From: Chaetomium olivaceum
Lineage: Eukaryota > Ascomycota > Sordariomycetes > Sordariales > Chaetomiaceae
DNA length: 64,000 nucleotides
Reading direction: 5' to 3'
Assembly (NCBI GenBank): GCA_039881045.1
Contig: JAYWVB010000041.1
Location: forward strand, 62,001 to 126,000
How positions within the stretch are numbered: position 1 is the stretch's first letter; every line of letters starts with the position of its first letter. A program made the translations under genes and the position numbers. The notes below the pieces were generated by a model. The model ran no database searches. It had not been told where the DNA came from and saw only the letters and a list, made by a program, of their open reading frames with translations. Below are positions 1 to 10,042 of this stretch, piece after piece.

Positions 1-1
1 T

Positions 2-664
2 GCCCTCAGCCCAACGCAGTGCTACAGGTGCTGGAAGTGGGGACATACGCAACATTATTGCAAGGCGACTCCACTGTGCCCGCGTTGCGGGACAAAGGCC
101 CATGGGGAGGGCGGCAAGGATGGTGAGGCCCAGTGCCCTACTCACGGAGGCGAAACCCCGCTCCGATGCCCAGCCTGCGGGAGGAAGGCATCCGGCGTGG
201 TCGGGAGAGTGTCCGGAGAAGTCGAAGACCCTCGCCAAGGCCAAGGAGGCCTACCAGTTCCGACCGCGGACATACGAAACCGCAGCCACGAACTCTACCA
301 GCACGGCTCCCACGAGCGCTCCAGCGTTTAACTTCGAAGGCGACGAGAGGGACGACGAAAGCTATCAAGTGGTAGGCAGAAAAGGTTGAGAGGGAGACCG
401 CCGAGTGTGGCTGCAGCCCAGCGCCAGGCTCTCTCAGACCCCCATCAGACCAGGATCAACTTCGGGGTGCCGAGGGTGCGATTCGCAAGCCCGATAGTCA
501 GCGGTGTCGACACCGCCGCCCCGCCGCCCCGAGCACCCGAGCCGGCCACTGGACCAACGCCTGCCGCCCCCGCTAACCCCCCGGCTACTGCCACCCTGGA
601 GCGCCGCGACGCTGAGGGAGACACTACGATGGACTCGATCACCGTCGCAGGCGATGAAAATTAA
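2..664 (+). CDS. LINE ORF1 (gag-like zinc-knuckle protein), 5' partial, two frame breaks
   Basis: This is the C-terminal part of a gag-like RNA-binding protein. A CX2CX4HX4C knuckle lies at 20-61. A second Cys/His cluster follows near 77-140, and a third (CPAC ... HPAW ... C) spans about 170-212. The frame starting at position 2 carries the first two knuckles. The third continues only in the frame of position 102, which implies one extra base near 180. That frame ends at 389, but its arginine-rich tail continues in the frame of 386-664, which implies one missing base in the AAAA run near 380. The two shifts compensate. The final stop at 662-664 overlaps the ORF2 start by 11 nt. Family knowledge: such proteins coat LINE RNA in the RNP. 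Confidence 0.75.
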
Positions 665-3600
665 AATCCTACTCTGGAACACCGAAGGAATCAAGCAAAC
701 ACTGGAAGTTTTGCTGGAAGAGGCCAAATACGACCTCCTGGCGGTACAAGAACCGTGGATCAACAAGGAGACGAAGTCCACATACTGCCCCCGGAGCAGC
801 AGATACCACCTGGTATACAAACTCGAGGGGCGGGCGGCGATATATGTAAGCAAAAGGTTTGAAATCAGGCAGTGGGACTCCGAAGCCACGGAGAATTGGT
901 GTCGCGTGTGGTTTCCAGAGGCGGACCTTGGCGGAGAAGGTCGCGGATTCGAGCTTTGGTCCATCTACAACCCTCCCGGCGGTGAGAACGTGCCGAGAGC
1001 CCTCCAAGGGCGGCAAAGGCCGAGCCACCCGGTGGTGCTAGCAGGGGACTTCAACCTAAAGCACCCACTGTGGGACGAGTTTGGACGCTACGACAGGAAA
1101 TCCGAAGACCTATTGAAGCTGAGTTCCCTGTGGGACCTCACCATCAGGACGCCAAAAGGGGCGGCAACGCGAGCCCCTCAAGGGCGGCAGCGAGGCCGCC
1201 CGTCAACCATTGACCACTTCTGGACGTCAGAAAACCTCCAAACAGTATACTACGGAGAAGAGTGTCGTGGAAAGTCGGACCACTACCCACAGGTGCTCGA
1301 GGTTGGGGGAGGGCATGGGCCGAGGCCAACCCAACCAGACGGCTGGGCCTGGAAGAAGATGGACAAGGAGAGGGTGAAGGCTGAATCAACGTTACTGTGC
1401 AAGGCTATGGGACTCACAGACCCGGGACCGAACGGGCTACTGGCCAGGATCCGAACAGTCGAGGGCCTTGACAGAGCTTTCGACAGCCTGGTTGGGTGGC
1501 TCACCTGGGTCGCAGGGGAAAGTACTCCGCGGAAGAAGGGAAGCTGCGGCTATAGCTCTCCTTGGTGGACTGCGGAGGTGCAACAGGCCGCCCGGGAGGC
1601 CCGGAGGGCAGAAAGGCTGGCGAAGGAGACTCGGGCAGAGTACTGTTGGGAGGAGCTCGGCGAAAGGCTCAAGGACCTTGCCAGAACAACGCGAGAAGCG
1701 CGGACGAGGGCTTGGAGGAACAATCTGCAGGACGCAAGCGAGGCAGAGAAGCCTGACCGGATCTGGAGACTGGAAAGATGGGCTAGGCTACGGAGCTTTT
1801 TGCCGCCCGAACCACCGAGGCTACCGGCATTTAAGGACTCGTCCGGGCGGGTAACAGCCGAAACGCATGATCAGAAGGCAAGCGCACTGGCCGAGAGGTT
1901 CTTCCCGGACCCTCCGGCCAACCTACCGGACGTGGAAGACCAAGCCTTCCTGGGCAGCTGGAACCCGGGCTTCGACGTCTCTCAGGCAGTGACACCGACC
2001 GAGGTCACGAAGGCAATAGGAGGAGCAAGCCCCTGGAAGGCGCCAGGGGAGGACCTGCTGCCGATGGGTCTACTGAAGGCGTGTGGAACATCACTGGCTG
2101 AAGTGCTCGCCGTATTAGTGACGAGATGCCTGGAACTGGGATGGTTTCCCAACCGCTTCAAAAGGGCAAGGACCGTAGTACTACCGAAGCCGGGAAAAGC
2201 ACCGCCAGTGTATCAGACCCCGGGGGGATATAGGCCCATTGCGCTGCTGCCAACCCTAGGGAAGGTAATAGAGTCAGTGGTCGCCAAAAAGGTCACTCAA
2301 GCGGCAGAAGCCAACGGCCTGTTACCAGACGAACAGATGGGAAACAGGGCACATCGCTCCACAGAGCTGGCTGTCCGGCTAGTAGTAGCCCAGGTCCAGG
2401 AGGCGTGGAGACAGAAGGCCGCGGCGTCCCTACTGCAACTCGACATTTCAGGAGCCTTTGACACGGTCAACCACACCCGATTGCTAGCAACGCTGCGGGA
2501 AATGGGCTACCCGAGGTGGCTAGTCCTCTGGACGAAAGACTGGTTGACGGGCCGCGAGGCCACCCTCCTTTTTGACGGCAAGGCAGCGGCACCGACGGCA
2601 GTTCGGGCAGGGGTCCCCCAAGGCTCACCCCTTTCCCCTGTCCTCTTCATCCTCTACATTTCCTCACTATACAAGCAGCTAAAAGACGAACACCCTCACT
2701 TGGCTATAGCGGGGTTTGCGGATGACACCAACCTCATGGTATTTGGTCGTAACCCCGAGGCTAACGTCCGGCAACTAGAGGCGGCGTGGGAAACGTGTCT
2801 ACGATGGGCCGACAGTCGGGGGATGAAGTTTGCCCCGGAAAAGAGCGAACTCATCCATTTCAACAAGGGACGACGGCAGTGGACAAACGAGCTAAACCTC
2901 ACCAACCCAGGGGGGGGCACCAGCCCCGTCAGACCGACGGAGTCTGCCAGGTTCCTGGGAGTCTGGCTGGACCGGAAGCTCAACTGGAAAGCCCACCTTG
3001 CGGCGGTGGAAAAGAAAATGAAGACCCAGAGCTACGCACTGTCGAGAATAGCGGCGAAAACGTGGGGACCAGGGCTAGCCAAGGCGCGAGAAGTGTACAC
3101 AAAGTGCATCCGGTCAGCGCTGGCCTATGGCGCATCGTCGTTCCACATCCCCACGGACGTGGAAGGAGAGCCGGTAAGGAAAGGCATCACCGGGGCCCTC
3201 GGGAAGGTCCAGAACAAAAGCTTGCGGATTGTGGCGGGAGCCTTCAAAGCCACTCCCATTCGCAACCTCGAGACGGAGACGTGGGTGCCACCGTTAGACC
3301 TGTATTTCAACAAACGGCTTGCAGACTTTGAAACCAGACTCCAGCGAACCGACCTGGACGACGGCCAGGGCGGCAAGAGGACCGCAGGGGGGATCATTCT
3401 CACTGCCTGTCGCAAGATACAGCAGAGGCTCCGCCCGAGGAGCGGCAACAGGGGCCGGCCGCGAACCGTGGGACTGCAGGAGCCCACGGCAGTGGAGAAA
3501 GCCGCGAGCACGATCGCGCGCTGGACGGGGGGAGCCGCAGACACGGACAGTGTGGTAGAGGACGCCTGGAGAGCGAGGTGGCTAAAGGAGCGGGACGGTA

Positions 3601-4031
3601 GAGCAATCACCAGACCGGCGGACGACTTTGACCATCAGCGAGAGACGCTATTCCGAGATGAAACGCTAAGACGGCACGACGGTCTCACCAAGGCGAGGAG
3701 TTCTCTGCTGGTCCAGATCCGAACGGGGGCAATAGGCCTACGGGACTTTCTGTTTACACGAGGAGTCCCAGAGATCCTAACGCCCGCCTGCCAGTGCGGC
3801 GAAGGACGGGAGACTGCCGAGCACCTGGTAGTGTGGTGTTTGGCCCCACCGCTGACTCGAAGATGGGAGAGAACTGATATTCGAACGCGACGGGACTTTT
3901 ACTCTGTTCTACACGGTATTGATCCTGCATCGGCACGGCTCGCGGGGAGGGTCCTGGAATGGCTAATGGACTCAGGGAGGCTGATGATGTTCAGTTTGGC
4001 CAGGAGGCTTGAGCTAGAAGCGGCGGCCTAG
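654..4031 (+). CDS. LINE ORF2: endonuclease and reverse transcriptase
   Basis: A 1125-aa protein counted from the ATG at 654; the same frame is open from 504, but the endonuclease begins at 654. The N-terminal exonuclease/endonuclease/phosphatase fold is complete: WNTEG at the start, QEPW (E33), AGDFN (D132, N134), IDHFW (D187) and SDH (208-210). The reverse transcriptase starts around YRPI (526), has LDISGAFD and PQGSPLSP, and carries the catalytic FADD at 688-691. A C-terminal CX1CX8HX4C motif lies near 1046-1062. I see no RNase H domain between them. The protein would nick target DNA and perform target-primed reverse transcription. No frame break occurs over 3.4 kb, so the copy could be active if ORF1 is also intact in reality. 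Confidence 0.92.
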   Translation: MKIKILLWNTEGIKQTLEVLLEEAKYDLLAVQEPWINKETKSTYCPRSSRYHLVYKLEGRAAIYVSKRFEIRQWDSEATENWCRVWFPEADLGGEGRGFELWSIYNPPGGENVPRALQGRQRPSHPVVLAGDFNLKHPLWDEFGRYDRKSEDLLKLSSLWDLTIRTPKGAATRAPQGRQRGRPSTIDHFWTSENLQTVYYGEECRGKSDHYPQVLEVGGGHGPRPTQPDGWAWKKMDKERVKAESTLLCKAMGLTDPGPNGLLARIRTVEGLDRAFDSLVGWLTWVAGESTPRKKGSCGYSSPWWTAEVQQAAREARRAERLAKETRAEYCWEELGERLKDLARTTREARTRAWRNNLQDASEAEKPDRIWRLERWARLRSFLPPEPPRLPAFKDSSGRVTAETHDQKASALAERFFPDPPANLPDVEDQAFLGSWNPGFDVSQAVTPTEVTKAIGGASPWKAPGEDLLPMGLLKACGTSLAEVLAVLVTRCLELGWFPNRFKRARTVVLPKPGKAPPVYQTPGGYRPIALLPTLGKVIESVVAKKVTQAAEANGLLPDEQMGNRAHRSTELAVRLVVAQVQEAWRQKAAASLLQLDISGAFDTVNHTRLLATLREMGYPRWLVLWTKDWLTGREATLLFDGKAAAPTAVRAGVPQGSPLSPVLFILYISSLYKQLKDEHPHLAIAGFADDTNLMVFGRNPEANVRQLEAAWETCLRWADSRGMKFAPEKSELIHFNKGRRQWTNELNLTNPGGGTSPVRPTESARFLGVWLDRKLNWKAHLAAVEKKMKTQSYALSRIAAKTWGPGLAKAREVYTKCIRSALAYGASSFHIPTDVEGEPVRKGITGALGKVQNKSLRIVAGAFKATPIRNLETETWVPPLDLYFNKRLADFETRLQRTDLDDGQGGKRTAGGIILTACRKIQQRLRPRSGNRGRPRTVGLQEPTAVEKAASTIARWTGGAADTDSVVEDAWRARWLKERDGRAITRPADDFDHQRETLFRDETLRRHDGLTKARSSLLVQIRTGAIGLRDFLFTRGVPEILTPACQCGEGRETAEHLVVWCLAPPLTRRWERTDIRTRRDFYSVLHGIDPASARLAGRVLEWLMDSGRLMMFSLARRLELEAAA

Positions 4032-4212
4032 CACGCACCTCCCTCGGAGGCCAGGAGGCCTCCTCTCTTTGTATACGCAGGCTCACGCACATGTACTTTC
4101 CTTAACTGTCGGTATGGGTTTTTCATCCGGCCCGCGAGGGCGCGGTTTTCCTGTACATTAAATAGCTGAAGGTCCGGCACGCCTTAGGGCATAGCGGGGT
4201 ATGAATAATAAT

Positions 4213-4931
4213 AAGTTCAATAGCCTCGTGTTGAGACATCTTCGTTGTGCAACCTTGGGCTGCACCCAAGCGAGTACCCTTTGCGGAATACCTCCGGCCA
4301 AACCGAACCCCAACAGGACCGGTCTAGAAGAGGCTCGTCCCACCAGTACTTCTTTATGGTTATATACTACCTATATACTTCCCATTCTTAATCCGTAAAG
4401 TGAAGTCAACAATGTCGTTCCGAGGGATGCTGCCTACCTATTTGCGGGGGCGTGGATGGGGTTGGCCTGCGGGACATTGCAGGCAAACTCGACAACGCTC
4501 GTCCATTTCTGGCTTCTCTGTTTGTCACATCTTTTTGGTTTCAACCTATTAGCGTTAAGAATATCCGGGACGCTGCAGAGATAAACGACCTACGACATGA
4601 GACATATCGGTGCGGCAAACCGCATTTTTCATGGATCAAAAGATTCGGACCTCATCGAAGAGGGGTTCTCGAACCTAACCGTGGGGGATGACGTTCATGA
4701 ATATCCCAGCCGGCTTCTGTAATGACGGCTGGGGTATAAAACTGTTTCCATTCTCTTCCCTCATTGGGAATGTCCAACAACTCTTTCTTCGCGTACTTTA
4801 TCCCATCAAGACCTACTTACACTTGACAACAACCCTAAGAAGCATTCATCACGCACGTATGTCAGCCGTATCTACTACCCACCAGAATGATGACCCGTTA
4901 CTAACCTCTATTCTTATCAAGCCCAGAAAAT
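4213..4931. other. Intergenic, LINE 3' junction to exonuclease gene
   Basis: No coding sequence was recognised. It includes the downstream flank of the LINE and the presumed promoter and 5' leader of the exonuclease gene. A pyrimidine-rich stretch at about 4750-4830 precedes that gene. Confidence 0.5.
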
Positions 4932-5762
4932 ATGTCGACTTCTACTTCTGTTCAGAGTCCGAGCACCGTGGCAAACCTACCGATACCCACTGAGAACCAG
5001 AGCATCCACAACCCGGATTTTGGCGGTCTCATCGACACCGCTACGGCCATGTCCGCCCTCGTGGATGCCCTTGATGGCCAGCCCACCACGCCTCCCTCGT
5101 TTTACATCGACCTCGAGGTCAACCTCTCCAGACATGGCACGATATCCATTCTCCAAATCTACGTTCTGCCCCATCTCAAGGTCTATCTCGTCGACATCCA
5201 CGCCCTCGGCGAAAAGGCGTTCTCCACACTTGGTTCCGCTACGGGTCATACCTTCAAGGAGATCCTAGAGTCCGAGGCCATTCCCAAGGTCTTCTTCGAC
5301 GTTCGCAACGACTCCGACGCCCTATTCAGCCACTTCCATATCCGTCTCGCCGGTGTCCAGGACCTGCAGCTGATGGAGCTTGCCACTCGCGCCTTTCCGC
5401 GGGGGAGGTACGTCAAGGGGCTGGCCCGGTGCATTGAATACCACGCCTCTCTGAGCGCGGCGGAGAGGAGTGCCTGGATGGCCACCAAGGAGCGAGGCAC
5501 CAGACTTTTTGCGCCCGAGCGCGGGGGCAGCTACCAGGTGTTCAATGAGCGGCCGCTCAGTGAGGAGATCTGGCGCTACTGTGTTCAGGACGTCCATCTC
5601 CTCCCCCGCTTGTGGGCGCACTATCACGGTAGGCTCACGAAGGCTTGGGAAGAGAAGGTACATGAGGCTTCGCGGGACAGAGTGGCGCTGTCTCAGACGC
5701 CCGGGTATAATGGCAAGGGACAACATATGGCACTGGCACCGGTTGGTTGGTCTTGGTTGTAG
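4932..5762 (+). CDS. DEDDy-type 3'-5' exonuclease domain protein
   Basis: Intronless, 276 aa. The fold resembles the RNase D/WRN/EXD1 exonuclease family. The first motif is FYIDLE (D60, E62), the second is NDSDAL (D127 as probable metal ligand), and the third is YCVQD with Y216 and D220, which defines the DEDDy subclass. All four acidic residues and the tyrosine are present, so catalysis is plausible on RNA or DNA 3' ends. There is no HRDC or helicase domain and no evident targeting signal. The first ATG in frame was taken as the start; the preceding 5' sequence gives no better choice. The substrate cannot be told from sequence. It lies directly downstream of the LINE and upstream of a secreted esterase with no evident functional link. 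Confidence 0.85.
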   Translation: MSTSTSVQSPSTVANLPIPTENQSIHNPDFGGLIDTATAMSALVDALDGQPTTPPSFYIDLEVNLSRHGTISILQIYVLPHLKVYLVDIHALGEKAFSTLGSATGHTFKEILESEAIPKVFFDVRNDSDALFSHFHIRLAGVQDLQLMELATRAFPRGRYVKGLARCIEYHASLSAAERSAWMATKERGTRLFAPERGGSYQVFNERPLSEEIWRYCVQDVHLLPRLWAHYHGRLTKAWEEKVHEASRDRVALSQTPGYNGKGQHMALAPVGWSWL

Positions 5763-7402
5763 TTTAATCTGATTCCCAAGATTGTGGGCATTCAGCAATC
5801 TCATGCGGCGCGGATGGGAGGCACGAGTCGCGGTCAGACACTGTCTCGGGGACTTGAAACAAGTAGCAGTAATTATTCGGGAATGAAGATCTTATCTGTC
5901 CGCCCCCCAGCTTCCGTCCTTTCCTCCGTTTTTGCTGCCCCGCTGAATGAGATGCCTGGAGTGGTCGCTTGCTGTCCGGCATTGCTCGACTGGCTGGCCT
6001 GCTTGTTAGGTACGAAAGCGTACCTTATCTAGTATTGGACTGCATTACGGTCCCCAAATCCTGAGACAGCCCGGTCGCTTTAGAAGGTGCCGACACCCTA
6101 CGCTTAAGCGTTATACTATAGGTGTTCTGCTACTCACCGATATCGAGAATGGTAGCGGTGGTTCAGCCAACCAGCAGTATCTTCCTCGAGAATGACTCAG
6201 GTCAACAGAAGTAGCGCGGAACAAGAATTCGAGTCCCTGAATCAGTTGTTATTTACGTGTGGGAAGCTGCATCTAGGGCTGGGGAAAATTGAAAAGTCGA
6301 AGCAAACCATGCTCATTGGTGGTCGGGCTGAGTCCGAGTCAGGTCACACCTTGCTCATGTGATGGCAAACCATCTCATAGATGATTCTTGCCAAAACTGT
6401 CAAACTTGTTTGGACTGAAGAAAACCTTAGCCAGGCCTGTGTATCAAACGCCCCGTACACATGATTGACAGTGATCATGATGCCGTCCACTCATCAGATA
6501 CTATTATCCACAAATGGAAGGGGCTGCCTTTTAAACCCCTGATCGAAGCTAACAAATAGGCTAGACACCGTGATAGGTACACATGGCTTCCGAGGAGTCG
6601 GTCGAGACATAGTCACATAGCCGCAAAATAGCCAACTCATATATTTTCGGATCGTTGCCTTCGATGCGCTCCAGTCGGGTGACTGGTCTTGATTTCATTC
6701 CTAAATCTAACGAGCCAAGACGGATGGAAGAGGAAGTCATCAATAACAACCCAGGTAACCAACCGAATAGAAATTGGAAACAACTATGGCGAGAATGGCT
6801 TTCAACTCGGATGCTTGGCGCCTCTGGCCCGGTACTGCTGTAAGACATACGTACTCGCCTCTCTGAACAAAGGACGATGTGTGTATATTCTCCGGCTGCA
6901 CCCCGCAATCTGGGTGCGGCTCCCCATACCAAGACATGTTAATAAATTGATATATCCCGGCCAGAGTTCCAGATCAGCTTCGTGCCCAGTCCCAGGTAAC
7001 CGTCCAATTACCCGATTCGTGCGCATAACTTCGTCCCAAGTAGGGTGAACTGTGAAATAGAAAACAACGCCCAAACTGCTCGGATAAACTTCACCTCTCA
7101 TCTACTTGCTTGTCAAAACATGTAGAACCGGCATCTGCCAATGCCTTCGGCACTTATACTGTCCGGAGACGTAGGTATGTATCGACTGATGGCGACAGTG
7201 CCACCCGAAACCGTGTGGGCGTTGGGCATGAACTGCACCCCGAGACAGGCACCGTGAGCCTACTGGTCACTAAGCATCTCTTGACCGAGGACAGGCTATA
7301 TATTCACCCCATCACCCCGCCTTCTGCCCATCTTTCCTCTCAGTCAGCGCCCGCCTCACCGGACACCAACGACGTCAAGCCCTCACGCCCCGTACCCCAA
7401 AC
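5763..7402. other. Intergenic region (1.6 kb)
   Basis: I see no convincing gene on either strand. It holds a perfect 7-bp inverted repeat with a 4-nt loop at 6008-6025 (AGGTACG/CGTACCT) and the promoter of the feruloyl esterase gene at its right end. Confidence 0.5.
7296..7303 (+). promoter_or_regulatory. TATA-like element of the feruloyl esterase gene
   Basis: CTATATAT lies about 100 bp upstream of the ATG at 7403, followed by a C/T-rich leader. The position suits a fungal core promoter. This is inference from motif and distance only. Confidence 0.5.
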
Positions 7403-8373
7403 ATGGCTCATCGCCGCCTTCTCGGGCCGCTGGCCTTTCTCGCCCTCGCGCTACTCCTGATCCTCCCCACGGCCTCGGCAGCCTCGGCCGGATGCGGCAA
7501 ATCCGCGACCGTGACCGCCGGAAGCAAGACCATGACAGTCAACGGCAAGAACCGGCGCTGGATGATCCGACTGCCCCAGGGCTACGATCAAAACCGGCCG
7601 TACAAGCTGATCTTCGGCATCCACTGGCGAGACGCCGACTACATGGCGGTCGACGGCGGCACGGCGCCCTACTACGGCCTGCAGCGGTTGGCCAACAACT
7701 CGGCCATCTTCGTGGCGCCGGATGGGCTGAACAAGGGCTGGGCCAACCAGGGCGGCGAGGACGTGACCTTTATTGACGAGATCTACAAGACGGTCAGCAA
7801 CGGCCTCTGCGTCGACGAGACACAGGTTTTCTCGACCGGGTTTAGCTACGGCGGCGCCATGTCGTACGCGCTTGCCTGCGCCCGGCCCAACATCTTCCGC
7901 GCTATCGGCGTGCTCTCCGGTGCGCAGTTGAGCGGTTGCGCCGGCGGGACCACACCAGTGGTAAGGACCCTTCTCCCTCACCCCCTTCCCCCTACTTCCC
8001 CCCTCGGCCTTCAGGGCACCAGACAATAAAGTAAGAGTCCCAGTACTAACCCCGACCCCCGCCCCAGGCCTACTACGGCCAGCACGGCGTGCGCGACGGG
8101 GTGCTGCCCATCGCCATGGGCAAGCAGCTGCGCGACAACTTTGTGCGGGTCAACGGCTGCACCCAGGGCCAGCAGGCGGCCGAGCCCGCGCGCAACAGCC
8201 GCCGGCACATCAAGACGGTCTACCAGGGCTGCGACCCCAAGTACCCCGTCGTCTTTACCGCGTTTGACGAGGACCACGTCGCCCTGCCGCAGGACTCGGG
8301 CGGTGATGGGGGCCCGAATAGCTGGACGATTCCGGAGCTGTGGGCGTTTTTCTCGCAGTTTTCTTCTTCTTGA
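7403..8373 (+). CDS. faeD: Secreted feruloyl esterase, type D-like (CE1 / esterase D-PHB depolymerase fold)
   Basis: Two exons (7403-7960, 8068-8373) flank a 107-bp intron with branch site TACTAAC at 8044-8050. The product is 287 aa. Residues 1 to about 26 form a clear secretion signal. The mature protein begins with the conserved AGCGKS-type cysteine region. The nucleophile elbow is GFSYGG with Ser148, and His256 in DEDH is the probable catalytic histidine. Asp196 just after the splice site is a candidate third triad member. Overall sequence and length resemble Neurospora Fae-1-like enzymes, which release ferulic acid from arabinoxylan outside the cell. There is no carbohydrate-binding module. 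Acetyl-xylan esterase activity is an alternative, but the motif order fits feruloyl esterase better. Confidence 0.85.
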
Positions 8374-10042
8374 ACCTGAGGGGGTTATGCTGAAGGGAAG
8401 GGAATGGTTAAGTTAGATCTTGAGATTGAAAGGGGAAGTTTTGAAGATCCTTGAGATCTTTGGGATGTTTATTTTGGAAATCGAAATTCCAAGATTTTAA
8501 CTGCTCCTTTGATGTTCGGATCCCATGCATGTTGTGTGCTCTCCCTTCAGCAGCACTCAGGCAAAGTTGAGCCTTGTAATCCGATTTCCAGGTTGCAACT
8601 CCAGCTGAACCCTCTCTTCTCTAGGTACCTTCGGCAGGCGGCAACGGCGCTTACACACTCTCCTGCAGCGAAATGAATGGGGAAGGAATGACGTGAGAAA
8701 TCATCACGTGACTGTCCAACTTGGGGAGTTGGGATTCTTTTTCAAGGACAATTTCCCCGCTGTGGAGCTCAATGCTTCCCCTCCTCACAAAGCTTGGCGC
8801 AGATTGAACACGGGATCAACACAACGGCCGCTAGGAAGGGAAGTGATACAAAATGTGCAAAAGGTGAGAGCCATAACTCATAGCTTAAAAGCTGTGATCT
8901 GCGGGGAGGATTCCATACTGCACTATATTAAAGGGCCCGTGGCCGGCCGGCCAAGGTTGAAACACGAGGCCAATGACGGAACCATACCACCTCTTGATTG
9001 TCTTAACTGCGGACACGGATCACTGTCCGAAGATGTTCACCTGAGAACTCCCCGATCGCCAGTTTACTAGCACAAAAGAGTATCAAATCAGGTCCCGGGC
9101 CCGTTGCCCAGATCAGGGTTGAAGTTGAACCAAATATCCAATACAGTGCGCACACGCCACGAGCGGGAGGCTGCCGGGTGCGGCCTTTGAAGCTGGGCTT
9201 TGGATGAACTCTCACCGGATACCCAGTATCTCTTCACGTCTTCTCTCCATTTTTCCTAGAGCAACTGTAGATTGGCTGAAAGCCAGTTTTGTCTCAAATT
9301 CACATTCCATCCCCAAGCTAGTTCACACCAAAACACCTATAACACCTATCCCCAACAATGCAGGGTCTGAGGGATCAACTTGTGTTTAGACCGGCCGTGC
9401 GAGCATCGACCCGCACGGTACTATTACTCTGAGGGCTCTCGTTGACACCCCTGTCGATGTTGCCCCAAGTTGCCCAGTCTTTTGAAAAGCGAGCCCGCTG
9501 TCCCTCCTCCCTGTCGTCACACGCTGGGCGAGCTTTCGTTTAATCAAAACTGCAATCGCCAAACACGACGCGGTTTCGTCAGAAAATCACCGACAAGATA
9601 GCGCTGTCCCCGAGTGTCAGGTCAAACGAGTCGGCTCTCGAGTCGCAACACCCCTACCGAGCATCTCAGGTGGTTCCAGCGCCCGACTCCTCCGATCCCG
9701 ATCCCCCGATCGACCAAGGCGCGCCCGCAGCCGAGAAACGGGTCCAGGCCAGCGCCGCATCGCGTCGCAGAACGACAATCATCGCCCACCTGCACACAAC
9801 AGCGCATATCTTTCAGGGGATCTCCACGTGCCTTTCCCCTGTCTACGCCTCGTCCCCCTCTCGCATTCCACATTCGTCCATGCGTCTCGATCCAACTTAG
9901 AATCTCCGAATCTGGCGACGAAGCACAGCAGCAGGAGCCGCAGTAGCAGCAGTAGAAAGCAGTAGCAGCAGTAGCAGCAGCAACAGACTGCTCAGCGCCC
10001 GGTGGCATTCGATCACCCGCCCACCGCCGCGCAGTCGCAACC
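8374..10042. other. Intergenic, includes RhoGAP 5' leader
   Basis: No gene was recognised. The right part (from about 9480) is C-rich and contains interrupted CAG/TAG triplets at about 9946-9990, directly before the RhoGAP start, and is probably its 5' UTR. Confidence 0.5.

Larger units (their letters stand above)
1..4212 (+). mobile_element. Tad/I-type LINE (non-LTR retrotransposon), 5' end outside window
   Basis: The window opens inside ORF1 of a non-LTR retrotransposon. In order it shows three gag zinc knuckles, an overlapping ORF2 with apurinic-type endonuclease and reverse transcriptase, a short 3' UTR with GC-rich hairpins (about 4045-4070 and 4120-4145), and a terminal AAT-type run at 4202-4212 that I take as the 3' tail. 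There are no LTRs. This gag/EN/RT order with a C-terminal CCHC motif matches the fungal Tad clade. ORF2 has no stop codons and the element shows no AT-rich, stop-studded decay typical of RIP, so the copy appears young. The 5' boundary and target-site duplication cannot be seen. Confidence 0.9.

Noticed and set aside
434..964. Long minus-strand ORF opposite LINE ORF2
   Set aside because: Antisense shadow of the endonuclease coding sequence; no family-like motifs.
6008..6025. Inverted repeat AGGTACG/CGTACCT as a terminator or riboswitch
   Set aside because: Too short and not adjacent to a transcript end; probably chance.
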